Part shown: one piece after another, positions 1-6,364 of the stretch
Position numbering within the stretch: the stretch's first letter is position 1
Layout: each line of letters begins with the position of its first letter
From: JBGLNJ01 sp964353405
Lineage (GTDB): Bacteria > Chloroflexota > Anaerolineae > Fen-1058
Reading direction: 5' to 3'
Assembly (NCBI GenBank): GCA_964353405.1
Contig: CAYGWJ010000386.1
Span: forward strand, 1 to 7,571
Length of the DNA stretch: 7,571 nucleotides
Program-made: the position numbers and the translations under genes
Notes under the pieces: model-generated
Databases searched by the model: none
The model's input: the letters and a program-made list of their open reading frames with translations, nothing else
What the model was told of the DNA's origin: nothing

Positions 1-40
1 GATTATACCGCATCACGGCACGCAAGTTTCTGACGCCTGG

Positions 41-62
41 CATATCGCCACCCGGCGATATG
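41..62. repeat. Perfect 9-bp inverted repeat (hairpin) upstream of fabF
   Basis: The arms CATATCGCC (41-49) and GGCGATATG (54-62) are perfectly complementary around a 4-base loop (ACCC). No T-run follows on either strand, so it is not a standard intrinsic terminator. It lies about 130 bases before the fabF start and could be an operator, the end of an upstream transcript, or an mRNA processing site. The role is inference; the structure itself is read directly. The rest of 1-193 holds no recognisable gene and no promoter I would defend. Confidence 0.5.
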
Positions 63-180
63 AATTCTCGCAATGACACTGTACTCGTAAATCAAGTTGG
101 AAACTGCTCTAGAAGACTCGTCACGATCTCGCGCGACACAACTTATGAATCGAGCCTCTATCCCAACCAGAACCAGAGCC

Positions 181-196
181 AGGAGAATGAATAATG
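181..196 (+). promoter_or_regulatory. fabF ribosome binding site and start
   Basis: AGGAG at 181-185 sits 8 bases before ATG at 194-196, normal spacing, and the protein begins with the usual KAS II N-terminus (MSKPRVVITGLG). This fixes the start. Confidence 0.8.
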
Positions 197-1441
197 AGCA
201 AACCTCGCGTCGTCATCACGGGCCTAGGCACCATCAACCCATGCGGGCTAACGGTGGACAGCACCTGGGACAATCTGATCCATGGTCGAACCGGCATCGG
301 GCCGATCACGCTGTTTGACCCGGCGACGCTCAATGTTAAAATCGCCGCCGAGGTCAAAGGCTTTGATCCGGCCCATTACATGGAGGGGAAGGAAGCCCGG
401 CGGCGCGACCGCTTTGCCCAGTTTGCCATCGCCGCTGCGGCCCAGGCCATCCAACACGCCAACCTCACGATTGACGACTCGAACGCCGACGACATTGGTG
501 TTACCGTCGGCACCGCCGTCGGCGGATTGAGCTCCTGGTTCGACTGCGTCGAGACGTACCTCACTCAGGGGCCACGCCGGATGAACCCCTTCACCATGAC
601 CATGATCATACCCGACAGCGCTTCGGCTCAGGTCGCCATCATCAATGGGGCGCGCGGCCCGAACGTGGCGCCCGTGTCGGCGTGTGCGGCCGGCGCCGAC
701 GGCATCGGGCTGGCCTATGAGTTGATCTTGCGCGGCGACGCCAAAGCAATGATCTGCGGCGGCTCCGAAGCGACCGTCTCGGCCCTCGGCATCGCTGCGT
801 TCGACCGATTGGGCGCGATGTCGCGCGAGAACGACCATCCGGCCACCGCCTGTCGCCCGTTTTCCGGCGACCGCAGCGGGCTGGTGATGGGTGAAGGCGC
901 CGCCATCTTTGTGATCGAGACATTGGAGAATGCGCTAGAGCGCGGAGCCGAGCCCCTGGCCGAGCTGATCGGCTATGGCTGCACGTGCGACGCTTTCCAC
1001 ATCAGTGCGCCGCTGGAAGATGGCTCGGGGGCAGCCAAGGCGATGAAGATGGCCCTCCGGCATGCGGATTTGCAACCGACCGACGTGGACACTATCAACG
1101 CCCACGGCACGGCAACCGATCTCAACGACCCGACAGAGACGCGCGCCATCAAGACCGTCTTTAGCGAGCACGCCTACAAAATTCCCATCAGCGGGACCAA
1201 GTCCATGACGGGCCACATGATGGGCGCAACGGGCGCGCTCGAAGCGCTGATGTGTGTGCAGGCCATCCGCACGGGCCAGGTGCCGCCGACGATCAACCTG
1301 CGGGTGCCCGACCCCCAATGCGACCTGGATTACGTGCCGAACGTGGCGCGCGATGTGCCGGTGCGCATCGCCATGTCGAATGCCTTTGGCTTTGGTGGGC
1401 ACAATTCCGTTTTGATCGTCAAGCGCTACGAGGAGAACTAG
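194..1441 (+). CDS. fabF: 3-oxoacyl-[acyl-carrier-protein] synthase II (KAS II)
   Basis: Cytoplasmic condensing enzyme of type II fatty acid synthesis: it joins malonyl-ACP to a growing acyl-ACP with loss of CO2, extending the chain by two carbons. The 415 residues match the normal family length. The active-site cysteine is Cys164 in the SACAAG motif, the two histidines are His304 (NAHGTAT) and His341 (KSMTGH), with the conserved Lys336. The numbering is within one residue of E. coli FabF. The C-terminal glycine loop reads GFGGHN (398-404 region), with Phe400 in the gatekeeper position; His replaces the Thr of E. coli, as in mycobacterial KasA. The rnc start follows the stop by 3 bases, so the two genes are probably co-transcribed. 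No acpP is visible in the 193 bases upstream. Assignment to KAS II rather than KAS I rests on overall resemblance and motif spacing. Confidence 0.96.
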   Translation: MSKPRVVITGLGTINPCGLTVDSTWDNLIHGRTGIGPITLFDPATLNVKIAAEVKGFDPAHYMEGKEARRRDRFAQFAIAAAAQAIQHANLTIDDSNADDIGVTVGTAVGGLSSWFDCVETYLTQGPRRMNPFTMTMIIPDSASAQVAIINGARGPNVAPVSACAAGADGIGLAYELILRGDAKAMICGGSEATVSALGIAAFDRLGAMSRENDHPATACRPFSGDRSGLVMGEGAAIFVIETLENALERGAEPLAELIGYGCTCDAFHISAPLEDGSGAAKAMKMALRHADLQPTDVDTINAHGTATDLNDPTETRAIKTVFSEHAYKIPISGTKSMTGHMMGATGALEALMCVQAIRTGQVPPTINLRVPDPQCDLDYVPNVARDVPVRIAMSNAFGFGGHNSVLIVKRYEEN

Positions 1442-1447
1442 ATTTTG
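1430..1447 (+). promoter_or_regulatory. rnc ribosome binding site with TTG start
   Basis: GAGGAG at 1430-1435, inside the last codons of fabF, precedes the TTG at 1445-1447 by 9 bases. No ATG or GTG in frame gives a better placed start before the conserved RNase III core, so the TTG is preferred. The overlap with the fabF end suggests translational coupling. Confidence 0.7.
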
Positions 1448-2179
1448 TCGCAAGCCACGGACGAGTCCAACACTTGTGCAGCCCAGTTGCCCGAGTTCCG
1501 CGACCCATCCCTGCTGTCGCGCGCGCTTACGCATCGCTCGTATCTCAACGAGCACCCTGAAGTGTCGCTCGAAGACAACGAGCGGCTCGAGTTTTTGGGC
1601 GACGCGGTGCTTGATTTTGTCGTCGGCGCATGGCTCTACAATCGCTTTCCCGAATTGCGGGAAGGTCGCCTCACCAGTCTGCGTGCCGCACTCGTCAAGA
1701 CCGACACGCTCGCCGAATTCGCCGCAGCCGTAGGTCTGCCGGCTCAATTGCGGCTCGGCAAGGGCGAGACAGACAGCGGCGGGCGCGAGCGACAGTCGCT
1801 GCTGTGCAATGCCTTCGAGGCCGCCATCGGCGCGCTCTACCTTGACCAGGGACTGGACGCGGTGCGCGCGTTTCTGCAAAAGCTGCTGTCCGATGAAGTC
1901 GAGCGTGTTATGACGGACGAGCGTGACCGCGATGCCAAGAGTGTCCTCCAAGAGTGGAGCCAGGCCAGGCATGGCCGCACGCCGCGCTATCACACCGTCC
2001 ATGCCGAAGGGCCAGACCACGCGCGTCGTTTCACCGTCGAGGTCAAGATTGGCGAACAGGTCGTGGGCCGAGGCGTAGGACCGAGCAAGCAAATCGCCGC
2101 GCAGGCCGCCGCTTCCGATGCGCTGGCGCGGCTGGATGTGATGTGGCCTGAAGAACGGTATCCAGAAGATGCCGAGTGA
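1445..2179 (+). CDS. rnc: Ribonuclease III
   Basis: Double-strand-specific endoribonuclease that processes rRNA precursors and structured mRNAs in the cytoplasm as a homodimer. At 244 residues it has normal length. The N-terminal catalytic domain (about 15-155) carries the signature NERLEFLGDAVLDF (45-58) with the metal-binding residues Glu46, Glu49 and Asp53. The second metal motif reads CNAFEAAIGALYLDQG: Glu125 is present, but Asn122 stands where E. coli has Asp114. A double-stranded-RNA-binding domain follows (about 161-232), ending in the usual SK...AAQAAA helix. The gene lies 3 bases after fabF and starts with TTG. The gene that follows has its own promoter, so this transcript probably ends in the 2180-2290 gap, although I find no convincing intrinsic terminator there. 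The fabF-rnc order differs from the rnc-era order of enterics. Confidence 0.96.
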   Translation: MSQATDESNTCAAQLPEFRDPSLLSRALTHRSYLNEHPEVSLEDNERLEFLGDAVLDFVVGAWLYNRFPELREGRLTSLRAALVKTDTLAEFAAAVGLPAQLRLGKGETDSGGRERQSLLCNAFEAAIGALYLDQGLDAVRAFLQKLLSDEVERVMTDERDRDAKSVLQEWSQARHGRTPRYHTVHAEGPDHARRFTVEVKIGEQVVGRGVGPSKQIAAQAAASDALARLDVMWPEERYPEDAE

Positions 2180-2276
2180 ACTTGCGATTGCAGGCTACGT
2201 GGTCATTCCTGCCGTTTTTCCACCGCCGAGACCTGGTCCATGGCAAAACGCCAGGCGGCCGCCCCACCCAATCATG

Positions 2277-2306
2277 TGCCACATCGAATTGACAATCAAC
2301 GTGGCA
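2277..2306. promoter_or_regulatory. Possible operator: inverted repeat around the -35 box
   Basis: TGCCAC (2277-2282) and GTGGCA (2301-2306) form a dyad separated by 18 bases that brackets the -35 element of the promoter at 2289-2316. A dimeric regulator could bind here and block or assist RNA polymerase. The arms are only 6 bp, so chance is a real alternative. Confidence 0.25.
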
Positions 2307-2316
2307 GGTCTATAAT
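2289..2316 (+). promoter_or_regulatory. Consensus sigma-70-type promoter
   Basis: A perfect -35 hexamer TTGACA (2289-2294) and a perfect -10 hexamer TATAAT (2311-2316) are separated by 16 bp. Transcription would start near 2323, giving a leader of about 130 nt before the ATG at 2453. It lies in a locally AT-richer patch between rnc and the large glycosidase-like gene and points at that gene. Both hexamers are read directly; activity is inferred. Confidence 0.75.
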
Positions 2317-2322
2317 TGTAGG

Positions 2323-2452
2323 TAGCCAAGCACACCGCCTGTCGGTAGCGTGACTGCGCAGTGCATCAGGGCCGGTCTCGCCTCGACCAATCCCGCGATT
2401 CGCAAGAAAGCCGACTCGGCGTAATGCGCGCAAGTGGAACTGGAGGATCGGT
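2323..2452 (+). other. Predicted 5' leader of the glycosidase-like gene
   Basis: About 130 nt between the predicted transcription start and the start codon. It contains a perfect 10-bp palindrome, ACTGCGCAGT (2353-2362), and a short dyad GCCGA/TCGGC (2410-2420) about 20 bases before the ribosome binding site GGAGG (2442-2446). I do not recognise a known riboswitch class. No small open frame with a good ribosome binding site was found in it. Confidence 0.35.
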
Positions 2453-4429
2453 ATGGAAAACTCTTTTGTCTCGTTACCAGAGAAAGCGTTGGATCCGACA
2501 CCCAGCGTTTCTTCTCTCGCCGTTGGCACGTTCAGGAATCCTGGCTTCAACCAGGGGACCTATGAGCCCAAGGGTGAAACATCGCTGGTCTTACCCAACG
2601 GATGGCAAGCCGGCTGCCTGGACAATGGCACTCTGATTCGCTACACGCCGAGCGGCGCCGAGCGATATGGCACGTACAACAAGAAAGGCCCGCGCAAGTC
2701 CGACGCCGACCACATCAAACCCGAGATTCTGCAGATCACGGCCGTCCAGCCCTACCTCGACCCGGCGCGCACAGAGCCGCCCGACAATGCCATGACCGGC
2801 TTTAAGCTGTATGGAACCATCTGCTACTGGATGATGCAGACCGTCGCGGCCAAGCCTGGCCAGTCTGTGAGCTTCAAGGCTCGCGCGCACGCCTGGTCGC
2901 GCATGTCCGAAGATCCCGAAAAGGATGCCGCGAAATACTCGCATGGCATTGGCTATGGCCCATACAAGGCCCTGGAGGGCACGCCCGGCCTGAGCAACGC
3001 GCAGCGCAACTACCACTTCGTGGTGGGCATTGATCCCTACGGCGGCAGAGACCCGTTTGCCTCTTCGGTCGTGTGGGGACAAGGTGCACATATCTACAAC
3101 GTCTTTGATGACGTTCCCCAAGTCAAGACCACATCCAAGGCCGATCAGATCACGATCTTTATGATGGCCGACTGCCTCTATGGCATGGTCAACAGCAATA
3201 GCTTCTGGTCTCGGCCCGCCCTGACAATCCAGGATGTCGTCGAGACGCCAACGGAGCCGGCGGTGAACTATGTCGTCGTAGTTGGCGTCTTGCCCCAGGA
3301 TGCGACCTGGGACCAAGTCCAGCCCATCATGCAAGGCATGGTCGCCAAGAGGGGCACGGTGGTCTTTTCGTACGACGACGCCAAGCGACTGGTCAAGCCG
3401 GGTCTTGTCGGCAGCAAGGTCATTCTGTATGGCCCGATCGAGCGACATCCAGTTGGCATCGTCGAGTGGATGGCACCCTGTGCCGTGGAGATCAAACCAT
3501 TCCCCAAAGGTGAGACGACACCTCCTACCCCACCCGTCGTAAAGTACAAGCGGCCCAAAAGCATGGCCGGACTTCATATGGAGGTCGTCGGTGCACATAC
3601 AGGCTATGGGGAATTCCTGAAAAAGTGCGCCGATGCGGGACGTCCGATCGGTCTGGTCAAGGCCTTCTATGATGGTGGAGCACTGGGGCAGGCCAAGAGT
3701 GTCAGCCAGGACACGATCACGGTCTGGCGTGGCCGGCCAAGCTATTGCGATGAGGACAATCCACCGGGTGACTGGAACTGGAACCCCGCCGAGACGCCCA
3801 AGATCGTCAAGCGATGGATGGACGGTCTTGTGGATCGCTGGAAGCTCGACCGCGGCGTCACGGACTACCTGGAGATCATCAACGAGCCGAATGGCGCGAC
3901 AGATGAGCAGTTCGCCAATATGCGCGACTTTGTGCAGGGGTGCATGGAGTACGCCGAGGCCCATGACTTCAAGTTGGCCATCTACGGCTTCTCGTCAGGC
4001 TGTCCGAATGAGCACCAGGCCAAGATACTGCTCCCAACGTTCGACTATGCGGCCAGGCATGGACACGTCCTGGCGATCCATGACGGATCGGTAGACCCGG
4101 ATCGCCGGCTCTTTCGAGAGGCTGCGGAAGATGGCACGGCTCTGCGCCATCGCCTGATCAAACGGCTCATGGACCAAGCCGGGTTGCAGATGCCGCCTGT
4201 GGTGATCACCGAATGCTACTGGCCGGATGGTTATCGAGGCAGGAATCCGTACTCAGATATGGCCTGGTACCTGACTGAGCTGGCCAAAGACGACTATGTC
4301 TTGGGCATGGCCTGGTTTACCCTGGGCGACTATAGTTTCGGCGGTGGAGCCGTGAATGTGGTTGGTCAGCTAACCAAGTTCGCCGACTGCATTGTCTCGC
4401 TACCGATGAGTCCTAGTGGCGAGAGCTAG
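2453..4429 (+). CDS. Multidomain protein with C-terminal GH clan A-like TIM barrel
   Basis: Probable carbohydrate-active protein of 658 residues; substrate unknown. Residues about 25-262 look like a beta-sandwich, possibly carbohydrate-binding, with the segment VVGIDPYGGRDPF near 190-202 that recalls Chloroflexota surface proteins. Residues 272-350 form a small alpha/beta-looking domain beginning YVVVVGVLPQDATWDQ. A proline/threonine linker follows (352-366). The C-terminal part (370-650) fits a clan GH-A barrel: Glu478 in the EIINEPNG segment is the expected acid/base and Glu587 in PVVITECYW the expected nucleophile, 109 residues apart, with His543 between them. The ATG at 2453 has GGAGG 6 bases upstream. 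No signal peptide or membrane segment is visible at the N-terminus, which is odd for a polysaccharide-acting enzyme. It is a single gene behind its own consensus promoter, convergent with the LysM gene. It could instead be a non-catalytic surface or phage-derived protein; the exact GH family is not assignable by eye. Confidence 0.75.
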   Translation: MENSFVSLPEKALDPTPSVSSLAVGTFRNPGFNQGTYEPKGETSLVLPNGWQAGCLDNGTLIRYTPSGAERYGTYNKKGPRKSDADHIKPEILQITAVQPYLDPARTEPPDNAMTGFKLYGTICYWMMQTVAAKPGQSVSFKARAHAWSRMSEDPEKDAAKYSHGIGYGPYKALEGTPGLSNAQRNYHFVVGIDPYGGRDPFASSVVWGQGAHIYNVFDDVPQVKTTSKADQITIFMMADCLYGMVNSNSFWSRPALTIQDVVETPTEPAVNYVVVVGVLPQDATWDQVQPIMQGMVAKRGTVVFSYDDAKRLVKPGLVGSKVILYGPIERHPVGIVEWMAPCAVEIKPFPKGETTPPTPPVVKYKRPKSMAGLHMEVVGAHTGYGEFLKKCADAGRPIGLVKAFYDGGALGQAKSVSQDTITVWRGRPSYCDEDNPPGDWNWNPAETPKIVKRWMDGLVDRWKLDRGVTDYLEIINEPNGATDEQFANMRDFVQGCMEYAEAHDFKLAIYGFSSGCPNEHQAKILLPTFDYAARHGHVLAIHDGSVDPDRRLFREAAEDGTALRHRLIKRLMDQAGLQMPPVVITECYWPDGYRGRNPYSDMAWYLTELAKDDYVLGMAWFTLGDYSFGGGAVNVVGQLTKFADCIVSLPMSPSGES

Positions 4430-4471
4430 AACCTCTCGCCTCCCAATTCCGCTGGTTTCCGCCCGGAGAGT

Positions 4472-4522
4472 CGTCAATATCCACTCCGGCTCTAAGTCTC
4501 TTGTCCGAAATGGATATTGACG
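4472..4522. repeat. 12-bp inverted repeat after the glycosidase-like gene
   Basis: CGTCAATATCCA (4472-4483) and TGGATATTGACG (4511-4522) are perfectly complementary, with 27 bases between them. In RNA it would make a long hairpin 43 bases after the stop at 4429. No T-run follows, so it is not a canonical intrinsic terminator for the + strand, although it could stabilise the 3' end or be a protein site. Confidence 0.6.
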
Positions 4523-4621
4523 GGCACTTGCCGGATGTTGTAGCGAGCCGCTACCTCGGCAGATTGGGTTCCGGGAACTCGGCCTGCGTCTGGAGATTCA
4601 GCTTCGCGCGCAAGCGAGCGG

Positions 4622-4653
4622 AACAAAAACAGCGCAACTTACAGTTGCGCTGT
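4622..4653 (-). terminator. Intrinsic terminator of the YidB-like/LysM transcript
   Basis: On the minus strand the arms ACAGCGCAACT and AGTTGCGCTGT (4629-4653, 11 bp, perfect) with a 3-base loop are followed by TTTTGTTC (4621-4628). This lies 20 bases beyond the LysM stop codon at 4673. The + strand side has no T-run, so it acts mainly on minus-strand transcription. Confidence 0.85.
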
Positions 4654-4672
4654 ATGATGATCGAGCGACAGC

Positions 4673-5203
4673 CTAGCCAATCTTGGGCAATCGCAACTCC
4701 CAGCCTACCTGAATGAGGTCAGGATTCTTGATCTTGTCCTTGTTGGCCTCGTAGATGTCTTTCCAGTGTTGCCAGTCCCCATAGACGGCTTTAGCAATCC
4801 CGCTCAGTGAATCGCCTGGCTTGACGACATAGGTGCGCTGCTTGGCTTCGGCCAACGCGTTTTTCAGATCGTTGATTTCGGCCGTGCTTCTTTGCACAAG
4901 GTCGTCCCGCTCGGCCGTGATCCGCGCCACATCGCCTTGGGCCTGGATCAGTTGATTGCGAACCTGGGTCAGGTTCTCGGAAAGCTGCGCGTACATAGAA
5001 TCGCGCTCGGCGCCCTGCGCGCCCAACGCGCGCGCCAATTCTGCCTCGGCCTTGGTGGCGCGCTCCTCTGCCGCAGCGCGCATCGCCGCCTCGCTTTCGG
5101 CGCGCAACAGCGCATCTTGGGCCACTTTTTTGGCAGCCTCCAGAGCCTGCAGTTCGTCGCGATTAGTCAACGCATTGATCGCATTGTCGAAAATGGTCGG
5201 CAT
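4673..5203 (-). CDS. Coiled-coil protein with C-terminal LysM domain
   Basis: 176 residues. Residues about 15-122 are rich in Ala, Glu, Gln, Arg and Lys in a heptad-like pattern and should form a long coiled coil. Residues 124-173 form one LysM domain (YVVKPGDSLSGIAKAVYGD, then IYEANKD and NPDLIQVGWELRLP), closest in feel to the YgaU/Kbp type of LysM, though the BON domain of that protein is absent. LysM usually binds N-acetylglucosamine in peptidoglycan, but there is no signal peptide or membrane segment here, so the protein may be cytoplasmic, as for E. coli Kbp. The ATG is supported by AAAGGAGAA at 5211-5219. It follows the YidB-like gene by 80 bases on the same strand, with no terminator seen between, so both probably share a transcript ending at 4622-4653. 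The exact function is unknown. Confidence 0.88.
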   Translation of the reverse strand: MPTIFDNAINALTNRDELQALEAAKKVAQDALLRAESEAAMRAAAEERATKAEAELARALGAQGAERDSMYAQLSENLTQVRNQLIQAQGDVARITAERDDLVQRSTAEINDLKNALAEAKQRTYVVKPGDSLSGIAKAVYGDWQHWKDIYEANKDKIKNPDLIQVGWELRLPKIG

Positions 5204-5283
5204 CGTTTGTTTCTCCTTTCTTGAATTTGGTCAAAATGCAAACTGCACGATTTCACGCACTGGCGCAAAACCACCTTCGGCAG

Positions 5284-6126
5284 TTACTGCGCAGCGCCCA
5301 GGCTGCCCACCGCAGGGCCTAACAACTTGAGCGCCTGTTCGAGACTCTGGGTAGCGGTGTCTACATCCAGGCCAGTATGCTGGGCCAATTCGTCCGGCAG
5401 GTCCGTGGCCGCCAGGGCGCGTGTGTCAAGGCGCTGACCACTGCCCGCGCGCTCCAAGAGGTCCTGCATCCCTGGCCCTTCTTCCACCAAGTCCATGCGG
5501 CCGGCGGATCGTCCGCCACTTGAACCGGACATCAACTTGGCAAGCACAAAAGCGATGACGGCTTGCGCGATGGCAGGCGGCAGTCCCAGCTTTTTCGCCA
5601 AGAGATTGGCGATTGGCGCAAGAAGCGGACTGGCCCCGATGCCCGTGCTTCCGCCTCCCAGAACAGCGCCAAGAATGTCGCCAATGCCGACTGCGCCCTG
5701 TGACGCACCGGCCGGCGCGCCCATAGAGGGAGCGGAACCTTGCATCCCGCCGCCCAAAAGGGCGCCCATCACATCGCCAAGGCCGCCTGCACCCTGTTGC
5801 GTGCCCATCGGCGACCCCGGGCTTTGTGACATCCCGCCGCCCAAAAGAGAGCCGAGAAGCGAGCCCACCACATCACCCGATTGCGGCATACCGCCAGGCT
5901 GGCTGTCCCCGACTTGTTGCGGCATACCGCCTGCGTGAGACATCTGTCCCAAAATGTCCGCCAGGCCGCCCTTCTGGGGCGCGCCACTGGCTTGATCGGT
6001 CACAGCTCCGCCCTGGGTCAGTGCATCAAGCAAATCCGCCAGGTTTCCGGCGCTCCCTCGTGTCCCACCGCTGAGGTAACCGCCAAGCAGTTCAGCCAAT
6101 GGATCATTTGGTTCATTACTCGACAT
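5284..6126 (-). CDS. YidB-like protein (DUF937 family) with Gly-rich repeats
   Basis: 280 residues from the ATG at 6126, chosen because GGAGGA (6131-6136) sits just upstream; an upstream extension of this frame to 6240 would read through the hairpin at 6143-6187 and is rejected. The N-terminal 160 residues hold five copies of a motif like GD-I/V-L-G-x-L-L-G-G-G (near residues 29, 55, 84, 116 and 148), linked by Gly/Ser/Gln/Pro/Met-rich spacers. Residues 166-198 form a hydrophobic helical pair (SPLLAPIANLLAKKLGLPPA, then AQAVIAFVLAKLMSG) typical of DUF937. The C-terminal 70 residues end with DELAQHTGLDVDTATQSLEQ, a helical segment also typical of YidB proteins. No signal peptide. The molecular role of the family is not established. 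The LysM gene follows on the same strand. Confidence 0.85.
   Translation of the reverse strand: MSSNEPNDPLAELLGGYLSGGTRGSAGNLADLLDALTQGGAVTDQASGAPQKGGLADILGQMSHAGGMPQQVGDSQPGGMPQSGDVVGSLLGSLLGGGMSQSPGSPMGTQQGAGGLGDVMGALLGGGMQGSAPSMGAPAGASQGAVGIGDILGAVLGGGSTGIGASPLLAPIANLLAKKLGLPPAIAQAVIAFVLAKLMSGSSGGRSAGRMDLVEEGPGMQDLLERAGSGQRLDTRALAATDLPDELAQHTGLDVDTATQSLEQALKLLGPAVGSLGAAQ
5647..6042 (-). repeat. Degenerate tandem repeats inside the YidB-like gene
   Basis: Five coding repeats with unit lengths of about 26, 28, 33 and 32 residues. At DNA level an 18-base block CATCCCGCCGCCCAAAAG occurs twice exactly (5743-5760 and 5830-5847), and TTGCGGCATACCGCC occurs twice (5881-5895 and 5917-5931). Exact identity of these blocks suggests fairly recent duplication or gene conversion within the gene. 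Confidence 0.7.
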
Positions 6127-6136
6127 CACATCCTCC
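6127..6136 (-). promoter_or_regulatory. Ribosome binding site of the YidB-like gene
   Basis: Minus-strand GGAGGA (6131-6136) precedes the ATG at 6124-6126 by 4 bases. A GTG one codon upstream is too close to serve. The site begins immediately after the T-rich tail of the hairpin at 6143-6187. Confidence 0.7.
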
Positions 6137-6187
6137 AAAAAGAAAGCCCGCGTCCTGCGCAGGGCTGACCACAAGGACACGGGCTTT
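6137..6187 (-). terminator. Intrinsic terminator or attenuator before the YidB-like gene
   Basis: Read on the minus strand, AAAGCCCG and GTCCT pair with AGGAC and CGGGCTTT (8 bp, one mismatch, 5 bp; + coordinates 6143-6187, 17-base loop), followed by a run of T broken by one C (TTTCTTTTT). It lies 7 bases after the stop of the small membrane-protein gene (6194) and so should end that transcript. Its tail abuts the YidB-like ribosome binding site. An alternative pairing of AGCCC with a second GGGCT (6162-6166) inside the loop is possible. Confidence 0.7.
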
Positions 6188-6193
6188 TCACAA

Positions 6194-6364
6194 TTACAAG
6201 CCTTCCACCACAGTGGCGACGGCGAGCACGGCAAATCCAATCACCACCAGCCAGAAGGCGAATCCCGATAATACCGGAATAGTCACCAGGGTTGCCAGAA
6301 TGCCCAGCACTCCGACGACCACGGCGATCCACCAGGTCATCTTTTTGGGTGCGCTAAAATTCAT
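6194..6364 (-). CDS. Small two-helix membrane protein
   Basis: 56 residues from the ATG at 6364, chosen because GGAGG (6371-6375) lies 6 bases upstream. The frame stays open further upstream, but that part has no ribosome binding site. After a short basic N-terminus (MNFSAPKKM) there are two hydrophobic segments, about residues 10-29 and 31-54, with a turn at Pro31 (TIPVLSGF), so it should sit in the cytoplasmic membrane as a helical hairpin. There is no catalytic motif. Very similar small proteins are, from memory, common in Chloroflexota and unassigned. It is followed at once by a terminator-like hairpin, so it is probably transcribed alone. Confidence 0.75.
   Translation of the reverse strand: MNFSAPKKMTWWIAVVVGVLGILATLVTIPVLSGFAFWLVVIGFAVLAVATVVEGL

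Noticed and set aside
3..194. Open + strand frame running from the left edge to a TAA overlapping the fabF ATG
   Set aside because: The translation has irregular composition and codon choice unlike fabF, crosses the hairpin at 41-62 and matches nothing I know. The overlap with the start codon is probably chance.
935..2092. Long minus-strand frame (385 codons) opposite fabF and rnc
   Set aside because: It is antisense to two well-supported genes, has a composition typical of the complement of GC-rich coding DNA, and has no recognisable domain.
2223..2258. Imperfect hairpin after rnc as a terminator
   Set aside because: The CCTGG/CCAGG stem is short and bulged and no T-run follows.
2591..3964. 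Long minus-strand frame (457 codons) opposite the glycosidase-like gene
   Set aside because: A shadow of the + strand gene, which has the promoter, the ribosome binding site and recognisable motifs.
4501..4716. + strand frame of 71 codons between the convergent genes
   Set aside because: It runs through the inverted repeat and the minus-strand terminator into the LysM gene, with no ribosome binding site.
6127..6240. Upstream extension of the YidB-like gene to a start at 6240
   Set aside because: It would read through the terminator-like hairpin and overlap the small membrane-protein gene; the ATG at 6126 has the ribosome binding site.
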